Positions 26,509-38,400 of a stretch of DNA of 64,000 bases are shown in pieces. Positions within the stretch are counted from its first letter, which is position 1, and the number at the start of each line of letters is the position of its first letter. Origin of the DNA: Protonemura montana (Eukaryota; Arthropoda; Insecta; Plecoptera; Nemouridae); NCBI GenBank assembly GCA_947568835.1, contig OX387602.1, forward strand, positions 11,521,021-11,585,020, given 5' to 3'. The translations under genes were made by a program, and so were the position numbers. A model generated the notes under the pieces. That model was given only the letters and a program-made list of their open reading frames with translations, had not been told where the DNA came from and ran no database searches.

Positions 26509-27431
26509 CTATCCTTGATCATAGAATTCTTCTGACGAGTTTGATTCATCCCCCAAGTCATTCTCATCATACAATGCGTCGATTAATTCATGATAGCCCA
26601 CGCCATTAATGTTATTTCCACCATTAACGCCATCCACCGCAGCGGTCAAAGCGCCAATGTTACCCAACGCCCCAATTCCCGTGCCAGTATGCAACTCGTT
26701 TTGACAAGCAGAAAAGGGCGCATTTTCATTCGTCACTAGCGCTGGATGACTTGATGATGGTGGCCAGTAAGAGTTGGCATTCCACATAGCGTTGTATTGT
26801 AAAGGTTGGCTATAATAATCTAGTTGCGCAGAGTAATAAGGATTTGGTGGTGGTTGATACACAGAATTATGCAGGGATTGAACATACTGTGGTTGATGGT
26901 AATAGTATTGTTGCGGCTGATGACTTAAAGCATTCACTTCCTGCATGTTGATGTATTCATTTGGTTGATTTGCGTTATAATAATGTCGATTGAGTAGAGG
27001 ATTGGAGTCATATTCATTAGAAAGTAGATTGTTGTAAGCGTTTCCCTGAGCAACGTACTCCGTTTGATATTGTTTCAAGTATTCATTTTGCATTTGTGGA
27101 TAGTAAATTGTTTGTAGAGGCTGTTCGTAATTGTGTTCGAAGGTTGTCTTTGGGTAATGAGGGTTAGTGGATGTCAAACCTTGCCCATAGTACGAGCTTT
27201 GGTACGAGCCATCGGGCAAAGAGTTGTACTGCTTATAGTCCGCATCTAATGCGGCAGATCTTTTCGTTCGAAATCGAGTTGGAAGTTGCATGTACCCATC
27301 ACTGTTTGAAGAACTCAAAGGATCTTGTTGCCTAACTTTTTTATTGATGCCTTGTCCTAGATGCAAAATTCTTTCCACTGTGATTTCTTGAGCGGGTTTC
27401 TCGTTTACTTTTTTTTCGGTATCGATGTTTC
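26509..27431 (-). CDS. Main exon of the 327-aa secreted protein
   Basis: 923 nt, open from the acceptor to TAG. It has strong Tyr/Gln/Asn bias and a dibasic TKR site early in the exon. Confidence 0.88.
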
Positions 27432-28108
27432 CTGTCGGAAAGATCAAGCAGATATTATCTGCGTTGCAGAGCGACAGAGAAAAAAATCACACTATTTACA
27501 TTCAATAGAATCGATAGTTCAATGGGCATATCATATATGTATGATGTATCCAGTTTCATGAGGATCATGACGGAAATAATACTTTGTAACAAATTGAGTT
27601 GCTTGGCGCAAGAAGAATTTAAGAAAACTCTTGTAAAAACAGTACAAATTAACTAAGAAAAATATCACTGAAAAGATGCCCATTAAGAATTAAAACAATA
27701 CAACATTGCTATCAAACGCATGCAATTATTTGGCAATTTCTGATAATTTCGCAAAATTTGTAAATATTTGTTCGTTAACTCATGTCTCGTATTTTATTAA
27801 AAACTTAGAGTGGATCGCGTTGAAAGATACAGCATAAGTTGTCCTAAAATTTACTCTGATTTCGATTTAGCATGAAAGGTGCAAACGACATTTGCCGCGC
27901 TAATAACAAGTACGACAATGGGTGAATAAAACGTCAGTCTTTACCTTGCTCTAAATCAGTTGATAAATAAAAATCCAACGATATTTGTGTGTTAACATAA
28001 GCTTTATAACTCAAAATTCTATAATAAGCAAATGACAACAAACTTACCGGTCGGGAAACCCTCTGTGCCAATCAGCAACAAAAGACAGGCGAAAACAGGT
28101 GACCGCAT
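26509..28108 (-). CDS. Secreted Tyr/Gln/Asn-rich protein, 327 aa (two exons)
   Basis: Exon 1 (28048-28108) is a signal peptide (MRSPVFACLLLLIGTEG) ending FPT, with a GTAAGT donor in phase 1. Exon 2 (26509-27431) follows a CCGACAG acceptor and runs to TAG. Residues about 60-75 contain RFRTKRSA, which fits a furin-type proprotein convertase site, so a short propeptide may be removed. The rest is rich in Tyr, Gln, Asn and Pro (for example HQPQQYYYHQPQYVQ), then a Gly/Asn stretch (GVNGGNNINGVG) and an acidic end. I find no known domain. Its signal-exon length, the FPT at the exon junction, the intron phase and the composition match the gene just downstream, so the two are probably tandem paralogues that have diverged. 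Function unknown; a structural or secreted matrix role is only a guess. Confidence 0.85.
28048..28108 (-). CDS. Signal-peptide exon of the 327-aa secreted protein
   Basis: 61 nt, ATG to a GTAAGT donor in phase 1. Hydrophobic core VFACLLLLIG. Confidence 0.85.
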
Positions 28109-29440
28109 GATCTGTCAAAGTCGACCGTATCTTAAGCGATCGTTTTCTCAAATAGTTCGTCTGCGAATGACTTGGAACATTAAATAAGAGTTCATCCTAA
28201 TAAAACAAAAACTCTTTATCGAAAAAATAATACACTCAAACGCGCTGCTATCAGAAATATTTTGTTCATCAATATTATTACACCGTAAATTCATAAGTTG
28301 TGGCACTTTGTCAAGCTATGTGTCATTTTATTGAGTTTTTTTTAAATATTTGAGTAGTCTCGACAAAAAAAACCATCCATCAGAAGCACATTTTAGCTTG
28401 TTTGTTCAAATTTGACAGCTGATAATAAAAAAAGGTTTGGACCCATTTTTCATAAAGATTCTAAGAGTATTTGGCAAAAAAGGCACAAATATGCATAGAG
28501 GATACAGTTGTTGGACCACACAAAATTGCAGGTACCAACGACTTGGTATCATGGTATTATGGTATATGCTATCCATATCGTTAGATTAGAAACTATGGGT
28601 ATACAATGTAGTAACTGCAAGGAATCTCGTTCTTTGATACTTGCTCGTTTAGTCAGTGATATGGAAGAAATATAAGCGTCCCCTTCTCGCAGCTCGTTAG
28701 GTCCCCTCGTTAGGTGCTACCCCCCACTGCCCCGGCCAGGGCACCAGCCGCACCTTCCCATAAGAAGGGCGGCAAAAGGAAGATAATGAACGCGTTTACA
28801 TGCGAGCAAGACGTCGCCGATAATTAGGTGTGACCCGACAATTGGGGAAACTAATGACCGTGAATCATTACGCCGATATACCATGGCGTCTACTCTCAAA
28901 TAAAGACAGACGTCACGGTGTAAACGATTTTTTAATGATCTCCTGGGTTGTTTTGCTTTTTTTTTTTGTAAACTTATGTCAAAGAAAATTTCTCGTTGAT
29001 TCTTCTTTTAGAAGAAAAATCTTTTAAAATGAACATAAAAACGCTTCTTTGCTTAGTTACAATTGATTGATAACGTCAGTGATCTACCACATTTCCTTCC
29101 CGATGCCAATCAGTGAGGTCGCAAAATCAGTGGGCGTGCGGTAGTCAACATTTTGCTAAGGATTAAACGAAAGCAAGGAAGTCTCGCTTAATCGACGCGG
29201 AAAGTGATTGGCGTCGTTGGCGTCGTTGGCGTCGCCTCTCTCTCGAGGGTGGGAGACAATGACCAACCACACACTCCCACCACTCTATCTGCACAGCATG
29301 AAAAACAAACACAACCGCGTACAAAAGTGTAGTTTTTTTTCAGACTGCAATTGTAGGTAGTGTAATAAATTCGTGTCAATTGCCGGTGTTCGTTTAAAAG
29401 TGAAAAACTACAGGACAAGGAATTTGACGCCTGCAATTTT
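28109..29440. other. Upstream region of the 327-aa gene, no gene seen
   Basis: No clear TATA box was found close to the start codon. A GGCGTC(GTT) cluster lies at 29208-29236. Confidence 0.5.
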
Positions 29441-29775
29441 TGTTCTCTGCGAGTTTAAAAAGTCAGAGTCTTTGGAAACCGCATGCATTTTTTGGGCACT
29501 GTCCAACAGTACCTAGTATCGAAATTTTGAAATTAAGGATCAAATTAATCCTTTTAACTTTTGGTGGTGTTTTTCTTTTGTTGACTCTGAATTTGGAAAA
29601 GTCATGGTTACTGGAATACTTTAACATTTTGTTGGCGCTTTTAATTTGTTAACTCTGCACTTTAAAAAGTCAGGGTCACTGGAATGCTTACGCATTTTGT
29701 TAGCGCTTGCTATTTGTTGTCTACGTATTTCAAATAGTCAGAGTCACTGGATTACGCGAATTTTGACGAGACTTT
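29441..29775. repeat. Diverged ~69-bp tandem repeat, about five copies
   Basis: Units begin at about 29441, 29510 (poor), 29580, 29648 and 29717. They share a pattern such as TTNACTCTG, then AAAAAGTCAGGGTCACTGGA, then CATTTTGTTAGCGCTT. It lies immediately 5' of a 5S-SINE. Confidence 0.65.
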
Positions 29776-29818
29776 CAATTTTTGTAAAATCCGACTGGCA
29801 AAAATTGGATTGCATACA

Positions 29819-30145
29819 CATGACCAGTTCTGTTCGGGAGAGAGGTTGGAGGGATGAAAGTTGGTACAGCAACTTCATTCGCCTCGCTTATCAACCTCTC
29901 GACAGCATGGATTTGTGGAGGAATCCTGCTGTTCGAGTTGTACCGTCCTTCGGAAGGGACGTTAAGCCGGTGGTCCCCTTGGTGCTTTTCGACAGGAGTA
30001 GGCTACGTGCCGGCACCGGGTTTCCCCTCCTCCCTTCTAGGCTAGGTTAGGTTCATCATCATCCTCATCATCATCCACTCATTCACCGACGCCATTAGAC
30101 CAGTGCCGCAGGGCCAGTTGTCAAAACAGTGCGTCGTTAAACACC
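29819..30145 (+). mobile_element. 5S-SINE, truncated at the 5' end
   Basis: Starts within the 5S part at GACCAGTTCTG and continues through ACAGCATGGATTTGTGGAGG, TGCCGGCACCGGG, an ATC-rich stretch, and a tail ending GCGTCGTTAAAC. Body and tail match the full-length copy at 17.2 kb in reverse. Confidence 0.75.
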
Positions 30146-30212
30146 ACAAATAATAATTGGATTGCAATTGCCACTAAAGGATCGGTTATATTTCATGCGT
30201 AAACATTGTTAA

Positions 30213-31230
30213 CCAGGGCTTTGTGAACGCAATTTGTGTTGCGTTGTAGATGAGCGTAGCGATAGTTGTGGCTGGTGAAAGTATGACTGACTTATGCAAA
30301 GAGCTAAAAATGTGAGGTCAATCGGTAAAAACAAAATGCACAAAATCGACTAAAAATCACTAATAATCACTTACTTACGGACCTGAAGTTATCAGACAAA
30401 ATATATCTTAACAGGATATTCAGGTCTAGTTCGGTTTAAAACTTTAAATCGAATTTAAAAGTTTTGAAAAAATCGAAATATTTCGTAAAAATCCATGTGT
30501 ACAAAATTGATCAGGCCGATTTTTATGAAAAAAGTAGAGGGTCTAAGTAAGAAACACAAAAAATAGTAGTAGCAGATGAAGTGATTGAAGAAAAATAACG
30601 TGTTGTAAATAATTTCAACGAAATAATGAAATGATAAATACTCCAACAAGTTTAGAAAATACTGGTTAACTTAAATTCTTGTTTAATCTAGCTTGATAAC
30701 AATCGTATTTCAATTGATGTGCCGAAAAATTGCATAAAATTGCATTTCCGAATTGGTAAGTTGTCATTTCTTCCAGTAGCATCCAACTCAAGATCTGTTT
30801 AAACTGCACCCTATAGAGACAAAACGAAAGGCCGTACTGCAGTCACGTGCTCTCTTTAAAACCCTAATTCACGGTTATCAAGCAAATGCTAAGATTTGTT
30901 TATCCTAGAAACAGCAAAAAAGTACAAAATTTTGCCAGAAAATTCCAAATAAAAACTAAACGAAACCAAGTTAGGTTCTAAAAACTTTGAAATAGCTTTA
31001 TTTTGGTGCGTTTTGCATATTGGCAAAGATTGGTACAAAAATATAAAACACTTTTGGCGGTACAACCCATCAAATTTTATCCAAAATCTGAAAATTTTCG
31101 TACTCTTTAAATAGTTTGAAAACTATTTGACCGATTTTGCTGAAAATCAAACTCGGTCTAAGTTGAGAACACAAAAATGTGCTTTGCAAATTTGGTTCAA
31201 ATCCGTGCTGGCGTCTGGACGCTAGAGTCT
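30213..31230 (-). mobile_element. Helitron-like element, copy 2
   Basis: The minus-strand end has the hairpin AACGCAACACAAATTGCGTT then CACAAAGCCCTGG before T (CTRR). The body shares TTGAACCAAATTTGC, AGCACATTT, and TCGGTCAAA with the plus-strand copy ending at 32.92 kb. The 5' limit is approximate. Confidence 0.6.
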
Positions 31231-31699
31231 GTCCATATTCTGTCTATATTTGTTCTTTATTTATTCTGTCTAAATACCTATCTTTATTAGTGTAGAAGCG
31301 ATACCAGTCTCCGCGTCATAATTTCTATCCTACCTGTTTCGCGCGTCGCTACCGCCACCATGCGAGCTTTACGACAAGCTTATCATGTCATGTAGGAGCG
31401 AAGAACAACACCCGTGCGATCTTCAGGGGATCCTGTCAACTCACACCATAAACAAAGCTGCTTTGATCACCGTGGAGGTGCCTAGTGTAGGTGTAGTTTC
31501 TTGAGATTATTTGATCTGCAGTCCAGAATGTCTGGAAAATCTTAGCGAATTTGTTCGGAAAAGGTATAAAATACTTGTTACAAATTATATTAAAAAGAAT
31601 TTGAAAGATTAGCCACAATATCTACAGTTTAGATTGCACATTGCCTTGTTATTCAATTGATAGGCAAAAACAGGGATGTGAAATTCCTGTGCCGAAAGG

Positions 31700-31945
31700 T
31701 TTGGCGTGTGGCAAACAAGGCTTCAAGTGTGGCTTCACTGCGATCAGTGAAGTTGAGCGACACTGCGCTGGGTCAGTTATTGGATGGCCAGTTCTGTTGC
31801 AAGTTAGTACAACAACTTCATTCGACTTCCTTCACAACCTCTCGTCAGCATGGATTCGTAGAGGTTTTCTTATGTTCGTGTTGTACTGTCTTTCGGAATG
31901 AACGCTTAGCCGATGGTCACCTTTGTGCTTGACAAATTCCTCTGT
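31700..31945 (+). mobile_element. 5S-SINE with 5S head, 3' truncated
   Basis: The head contains GCGATCAGTGAAGTTGAGCG and GGGTCAGTTATTGGATGG, recognisably 5S rRNA. The body contains CAGCATGGATTCGTAGAGG as in the other copies. The tail is missing. Confidence 0.75.
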
Positions 31946-32267
31946 CAACATGTTACACTGCCCCCCCAAAGAAGCTTCACCATCTGGTGCTCTGGCACCC
32001 TATTCTCCCAACCCAAACAAGTTGTCCAACTACCCTAATCAACTCATATCGGCCTCCTATACTTCCAAACCTAACAAGCTGCTCACCACGCTCGGAAAGA
32101 TAGCTGGCCTCAATCCTGGTTACGGTTTGGCATGTAGCTTAGGAGCCGGGTGTTCTGGAATCGTTACAGGAGCGATTCGGGAAACCAATGTCTCTCACTT
32201 GTCATCAGATTTCATCCAATTAGCTAGGATTGCAGGGTGCTACAAATTTCCCGGTGCTGAAATTTGA
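31923..32267 (+). CDS. Unidentified open frame between two repeats
   Basis: About 114 open codons in a normal-looking mix (for example LTTLGKIAGLNPGYGLACSL). It starts inside the 5S-SINE and ends before the Helitron-like copy. I do not recognise the product and see no splice sites that tie it to a gene. It may be a decayed transposon fragment or chance. Confidence 0.15.
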   Translation: MCLTNSSVNMLHCPPKEASPSGALAPYSPNPNKLSNYPNQLISASYTSKPNKLLTTLGKIAGLNPGYGLACSLGAGCSGIVTGAIRETNVSHLSSDFIQLARIAGCYKFPGAEI

Positions 32268-32439
32268 GTATATTTCTTCTACTTTAACCATGCATGTTGC
32301 TGGTTACCACAATTTTGTTAACGCCTTTAGTTCTGGGACTTAAAATAGTGCGTTTTCAAGGCAATTTTGTAAATGGTTTCGGTTGCTCATGTATTTATTG
32401 ATAAGCGTAGCGAAATCTTTAATTTCAGAAGTAAGACAC

Positions 32440-32920
32440 TTTTGTGTGTGTGTGTGTGTGTGTGTTTTTCTTGTACTTGTGTCTGTGTGTTTGTTCGCGC
32501 TCTAGCGCCCAAACGCGTGCTTCAATTTGAACCAAATTTGCAGAGCACATTTCTGTGTTCGAAGGTTCCCTGCCTTTTTCAGAGAGATCGGTCAAACAGT
32601 TTTGTAACTATTCAAAGTTTACGACATTTTTCATATTTTAGACAGGAAATTTACGAAGTTTAAAGTACAGACACATTTTTGTTGAAATTCAAAGATATAT
32701 TTTGGATGACAACGAAAATTGTCCGATTTTTAATCAACTGTCCGCCGTTCCATGACAATTTCCAAAACAACGGTTTTATAAATTTGAACGAAAATGCAAT
32801 GCACAGAATTTACCGAAATGGAGCATGCGGGATACCTATTCTCGAAGAAAAATAAATTTGTAAAGAACATATAAACTACGCTCATCTACAACGCAACTAA
32901 GATTGCGCTGCGAAGCACTG
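32440..32920 (+). mobile_element. Helitron-like element, copy 3
   Basis: The body shares CTCTAGCG, TTGAACCAAATTTGC and ATCGGTCAAACAGTTTT with copy 2 in opposite orientation. It ends CTACAACGCAACTAAGATTG then GCGCTGCGAAGCACTG before T. The terminal CTRR is imperfect. A GT microsatellite lies at the 5' side. Confidence 0.55.
32442..32465. repeat. GT microsatellite
   Basis: Twelve GT units at the 5' side of a Helitron-like copy. Confidence 0.95.
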
Positions 32921-33074
32921 TTTTTTTTTAAATAAGTATAGCATATTTTAAATATTCTTTTAAACTAGCCACTGGAACTCTGATGCTTAGGTTTACTGTG
33001 AAACGTTTGTACAGTAACTATTAAGCACTGCTTATCTATATCACGTAATAAAACGGTTTGATACAAGCAATGTT

Positions 33075-33165
33075 TGCAACTTGATCCGCTGCCAGTACTG
33101 GAAACTCGACCCCCGATACATTGTGCCACCTCGCGAGCAAATGGAGAAGCTTTAGTTGGCTAAAG
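33075..33165 (-). mobile_element. Degenerate tRNA-derived SINE head
   Basis: Minus strand GAGGTGGCACAATGTATCGG then GGGGTCGAGTTTCCAGTAC resembles the A and B boxes of common tRNA-derived SINEs, with mutations. Short and single copy here. Confidence 0.3.
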
Positions 33166-33844
33166 GAGATGAAACTCAGCATCATCCGCCCTCTTCACGG
33201 GTTGATTTTGAAATTGAGAACAGAATAAAAAAGAAGACTACTGCATTTACCGATCGACCGAGGTGCCGTGCAATGCGCCGTATTGAAAACGAACGTCACA
33301 GGAATTTTTAAGAAGGGGTTCGCCCACGTATTGCGCCAAAATAACCCTAGGTGAGTTGAAGCTGAAAATTGTGACAGCCTTGGGATTCTTGTGATAATCA
33401 TAGAATCATATTCTATCAAAGTAGGTGCAGTTTCACTTTTCTAAAGATTTTTATATACATTTAATAAGGTATCCCAAATCATGATTACATATTAGTGAAA
33501 TAAAAAGCGAATTATAAATTGTATTTTGTTTTATTATATTAATATAAAACCTCATCGCAGAACAAAGTACAAAAATATTGCGCCGCTCTGTTTTCTTTGC
33601 CGCTTAGAAAATTAGTGCTCTTCCAAATCTTACCTAGCCCTAGGACATTTCGTAGTATTCACGTCTCCACTCGCATTACCACTTGGATGCTTGATTAATT
33701 GAGCAAATCATCTGGTACAACATTGTAGTCAAATTAACAATAGTACGCATCATTATTTATAGTTCGTGTGATAAGAAATATTATTTCCAATTGGTTTTAT
33801 GTGAAACAAGAACATAGTCAAACAGCTAAGGCATTCATTTTTGT

Positions 33845-33850
33845 TTTATT
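33845..33850 (-). terminator. Candidate polyadenylation signal of the receptor gene
   Basis: AATAAA on the minus strand, about 420 bases past the stop codon. It is the first clear hexamer that I noticed downstream. Confidence 0.4.
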
Positions 33851-34269
33851 TTAATCTCTACTTAACGACTAACACCAGAAAGACCACTGCAATTATTAAT
33901 AATCCGTGTGTAATGTTAACTATTGCAAATAACGTACAATCCCCCCTCCCACCCCCTCACTACCTAACTAAGAATGAAATAACATATTTCAAATAATTAA
34001 ATATTAATAGCAATATCAAATATTGGAGAAAAAAATTAAATAACAAAACCCTGAAGATGTATTGACTTGGAGATAACATGGTCTACAAATATGAAGTTAG
34101 ATCTTTTTAAGATATTGTATAACTTGGAATTATTAAAACGGCCAACAGAAATATTTCTCCATAACCACCATATTATCAGCAATTACCCAAGCAAATCGTG
34201 TTGCTTTATCACAAATCTCTGTACTCGCCGCCTTGTATTGCTTGATTGGCTATAGTCTGTCACGAGGTT

Positions 34270-35459
34270 TCAGACAGGAGAGTTGCTGTTAAAAGACTCC
34301 GAAAGGCCCATCCCTTCGTCCTCATCCTCCTCCTGTATCTGGCACCTAACGCTGCTGCTCGGGGGCTTGCTAGTTTTACGCGAAAACCCAGGAGCTACCA
34401 GATTGTTATCGATCTTAGGAGGTTGAGGCCTTCTGTTAAGCAAATAGTCAAGGTCATGCGAAATTCGGTCCAACATCCCTTCCGTATCCTGTTTCTCGTC
34501 ATCCGACGTCACGAGAAGATCCGGCGGCTTTGCTTGCCCACCGACCTTCCTCTCAAGATCGTCGAAAACGTTTTCAGCGGCACTCGTCTCCTGCATTTCA
34601 TTCATGACACTCATAGGCACTTCTTCACAGTGGGGATGAGCGATCTCGATCATGTTCCCGTTGACTATGGTCTCGTCCTGCGGCTCCGACGAAGACACCC
34701 CACTGCTGCTGCTGCGCGTGCTGCCATCGACGGCCGCGTTCGAGTCGCTCATTTCTAGAACGTTGTGGTGGAAAGGTTCCACGTCCACGTTGCACATCAC
34801 GACCGAAGAAGCCTCGTCGCCCTCAATCTTGCACTCGCAGAGCGGTCGTGTTGCCATCGCACTCAGTTCGACGCAAACCCTTGTCGTCGTGACGTCTCGA
34901 GACGCCCGCGACACTGGACTGGTATCCTTAATATAACAGACACTCGGGTCTGGTTTGATCACAGCAAGAGCATTCGATCCGCTGGGGCCCCCATTTTGAT
35001 AATAACCGCGTACAAATTGCCATTGATCGCCTGTCTTCGAAAGATCTTTCGGCGGTCCAATTTCCTGTTCGACATATTCGGAATACATTTGCGGATCCCT
35101 GAATTTCATTTTCTGGTACGAGTTTGGACTAATTTGGCAATTTTCTTGGCGAGCACCGTCGGACGTGACGCTCTCGAAGATTGCCCTGTCCTGGTACAAG
35201 ATGGATCCGTTGTAGTCGTTGGCAGACCCCTCGCCGCTCTGAATGTAGGTTTCGACCGTGCTGGGTGCCCGATCTTGCCCGGAATGCTGGAGGTAACGTC
35301 GATTGGCGGCCTCCACCAGCAACAGGCCCTCGCCCGGTGAGGACAGAGAAGAGTTCCCAACGGGACTGCCACGCTTTTCGCGGTACCGGCTGGAACCAGA
35401 GTCACTGCGAGGTGGTGGCGCGCTCTCACTCTCGGTCTCCCCGTCTTGTTTGGTGAAAA
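34270..35459 (-). CDS. Receptor exon: last exon, cytoplasmic tail with stop
   Basis: The exon is 1,190 nt, with acceptor CCTTTTCAG and stop TGA. It encodes a 396-residue hydrophilic, Ser- and acid-rich tail with no further membrane segment. An acidic cluster (EEDEDEGMG) lies near the C-terminus, and the last residues are NSNSPV, a possible class I PDZ ligand. Long tails with PDZ ligands are known in ADGRA receptors. Confidence 0.93.
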
Positions 35460-38400
35460 CTGAAAAGGAAATGGGGTGTCGGCTGTGGTGTCGGTATTCT
35501 TTGAACGTGACGTGCAGAACTTTGTTTGCGTTGAATAGAATTTCAAAAGCAGGATTAAAAGAAGAACACTTACCTGATCTACAATACAAAATGCCCAGAG
35601 AAGGAAATTGCTTCGAAACACTAATCACTGACACAAACACGAACTACAAGCAAGCATAAGATAAGAACCAAAGAATAAAGATCTTTTGCGATTTGGAAGA
35701 CATTTTAAAGTGCTATCTTCTTCGGAGAGTCCAAGAAGCGTGCAAAAAAGAAGACACGCCACATCCGTGCATTTAAGAGCGTGAAAGAACAAATATTTCA
35801 ATTTTGAAAAGCAACTGTGAATCACGCGAAGTGTTCGCGAAGAGACCGTGGCTAAAGCAGGCAACCTCGCTAATGCATCGCATTTCATTTCAAAAAGAGA
35901 CCTTAACAAACAATCGATCAGGTCGTGACAACAAATAGAAATCCAGCAAATTAAGCAGCATCCAGTTTTCATAGCAAAGCTACGCCTAAACTTGAGGCGA
36001 GAGAAATTTCCCAAACATGCATATAGTTAGTACTTACACCTAAGCGGGCTGTCGGTGGACTCGGAGCTCACTTCCGTCTCCGGGGTGTTGTCTAACTTCA
36101 GCTTCTTAAGTACTTGGTAATGGAGAGGCGTTTCACTTCTCAAAATGTACAGCAGGAATATAGTAAACCCCTGCCAGAGATAATAACAATTAGTGTATCC
36201 GATGTTAATTTGACGCGCGAGACTGTTTTGCAAGCTAGATGTAAGCATATTAATACGACCCAATTGAATCAATATCTCACCAGTAAGGCACTCGCGAAAC
36301 TGAAGATGTAGTGTGAGAAAGGCTCCGAAACGTTGATGTACAAGATGCTGGACGCCACCATAAATACCATCACGCAGTAAATTGCGCCGGCACGTCTCAA
36401 AAGTCCAACCCTGTAGAGCAAAAGAGAAGCGCAAAAAGTTAGTTTATCTATTCCCATGCCCACTTAAATCATTGTATAATGAGCTAGGATAAAACAGATG
36501 TCGAGTTACCTGCGCACAATCGCCTTATTTCCATCCGCGTGCTTGCCCGAAAGAAGTTTCAGTTTGCGCATCACGCTGCAGTAGAGGAACACGAACATGA
36601 CGAGCATGACGACAGCGGCGGCGATGAATATGTAGAAGAGCATGGTGCCGCACAGCAGCCACCATGAGGTGATCTGCCACCCAGTCGAGTCGTGGGCGAG
36701 GTGGTTGAATAGCACGGCGATCACGGGCACGACTGCAACGCAATGTTTTGAGTTTGGATTGAGAGTTCAACAAAACTGATGAAAATAGGCGAAAAAATTA
36801 CCCAAAATTAAGTATTTGTGTAATTAACCTAGCCCACAGGCGTGGAGGTACTCTAGGGAAAATTTAAATCTATGTATTAAATACGTGTTATTCAGGAAAA
36901 TGTTATATTGTCATTCCAAACGGGATTCGGAACAATTTGTACACGAAGAGACGTGAAGCAAATCTATAACTATTGTGTGTGAATAGTGAATCATTTCCAA
37001 ACCCCAAATTGGATCTAACCTATTTATAGATAAAATACACATTGATAGCGTACTTCCACCCAAATTAACGACTTGTGTCGCTGACACGGCACAAGCGGGA
37101 CGCTCAATTAGATGTCGTGTTCTCGAAACCTGAACTCACTTGTAATTAGACATATCACAGTTTGCTTCAAGTGACGCGTCCTTGGAATCTGCACAACCTC
37201 AGTGTACACGATCAGCAACTTGCTGAGATGCGACGACATGCCGATCAGCAGGAACGCCTCGAGACTAGTGGTGACGTAAGGCAAAGACGTCTTAGGAACT
37301 GTATCTCTGACAGCATAGATAAAAATGCCCATGGCACCGGACGTCGCCGTGCAACATTGCATTTTGAGAAAAATCAGACAACTGCGATGGTGCCACCAAT
37401 ATGGGAACAACAGCAGCAAAGTAAGTGTCGTTTGCACTAAACAACAAGCGCAGCCGATGATGACGATCATGTGGTACTGATGATTCTCCCCGACGATGAT
37501 CGGGTTGGTTCTCGCCACCAACAGCATGGCGTATGTGCCTGGCTTGTTGCAATTGCAAATGGTAACGTTAGGTGAATCCTCTTTGGTGCGCGCGTAGCAC
37601 GAGTCGAAATCCCAAGTGGGTGCAAATGACGCGTCGATCGTGAATCCACACGTCGTGTTCCAAATGTTGCTGCTGTAGTTTTTGACTATTTGCTCAAACT
37701 CGATCTCCACGGCGAAGCTGCCTCGCTGAGGGGAGATTCTGTACGTCTCGCGACTCAGTTCGATCGACACGACTCTCGAGTTGATTTCATATTCAACTTC
37801 GATCCCATCGCTTAGTTTCGCCATGTAGCGCAACGGCAGGAATCGCGAGAGGTTCTTGTAATTGACGACTGCTATGTTGAAGGTTTTGTTTCCGAACTGG
37901 GCGTCGCGGCTTCCGTCGATGTAAATAAATGTGTCCTCCATGTACCAAATTGGATAGCTGAAACAGGTTTAAATAAACGTTACGTGCCGTCGCAAATGCT
38001 CGCCGTCTAAGACGCACGTTCTAGGTAAACATTGGGGTTACGTATCTGTGACATTCAACGCCGTAAATTGGCGAGGGAGTCGCGACTAATTTATAAGATA
38101 AACTAACATACCTGATGAGACGCAGCGGAAAGTGGAGTTTGTAATTCAGCGAGCTCTCCAGCAAAGCAACATCCAAGACCAACCCGCTGTAGGCCAAATG
38201 ATCCGAGTTACGGTTCGACAACATTGACCCCCAAATTGCGGCTTCTGACTTGACTAATTCTTGAAGCTCAACCACACGCTCTTGATGCATTAACGACGCA
38301 TCGTGTTCTAAAAGAATATTGACAATTTGATAAAATGTCTTCGTTGCGTTCGCAAAGTCTTCCTTATTTCTTGAGTGGTTCATGAATGTCTGAACTTCGT

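Noticed and set aside
30214-32920. A single DNA transposon with 45-bp terminal inverted repeats
   Set aside because: No target duplication fits, and the inner sequences next to both ends are themselves homologous, which two opposed Helitron-like copies explain better.
34246-35659. Long plus-strand and third-frame open stretches opposite the receptor's last exon
   Set aside because: They are shadows of the GC-rich coding exon on the minus strand.
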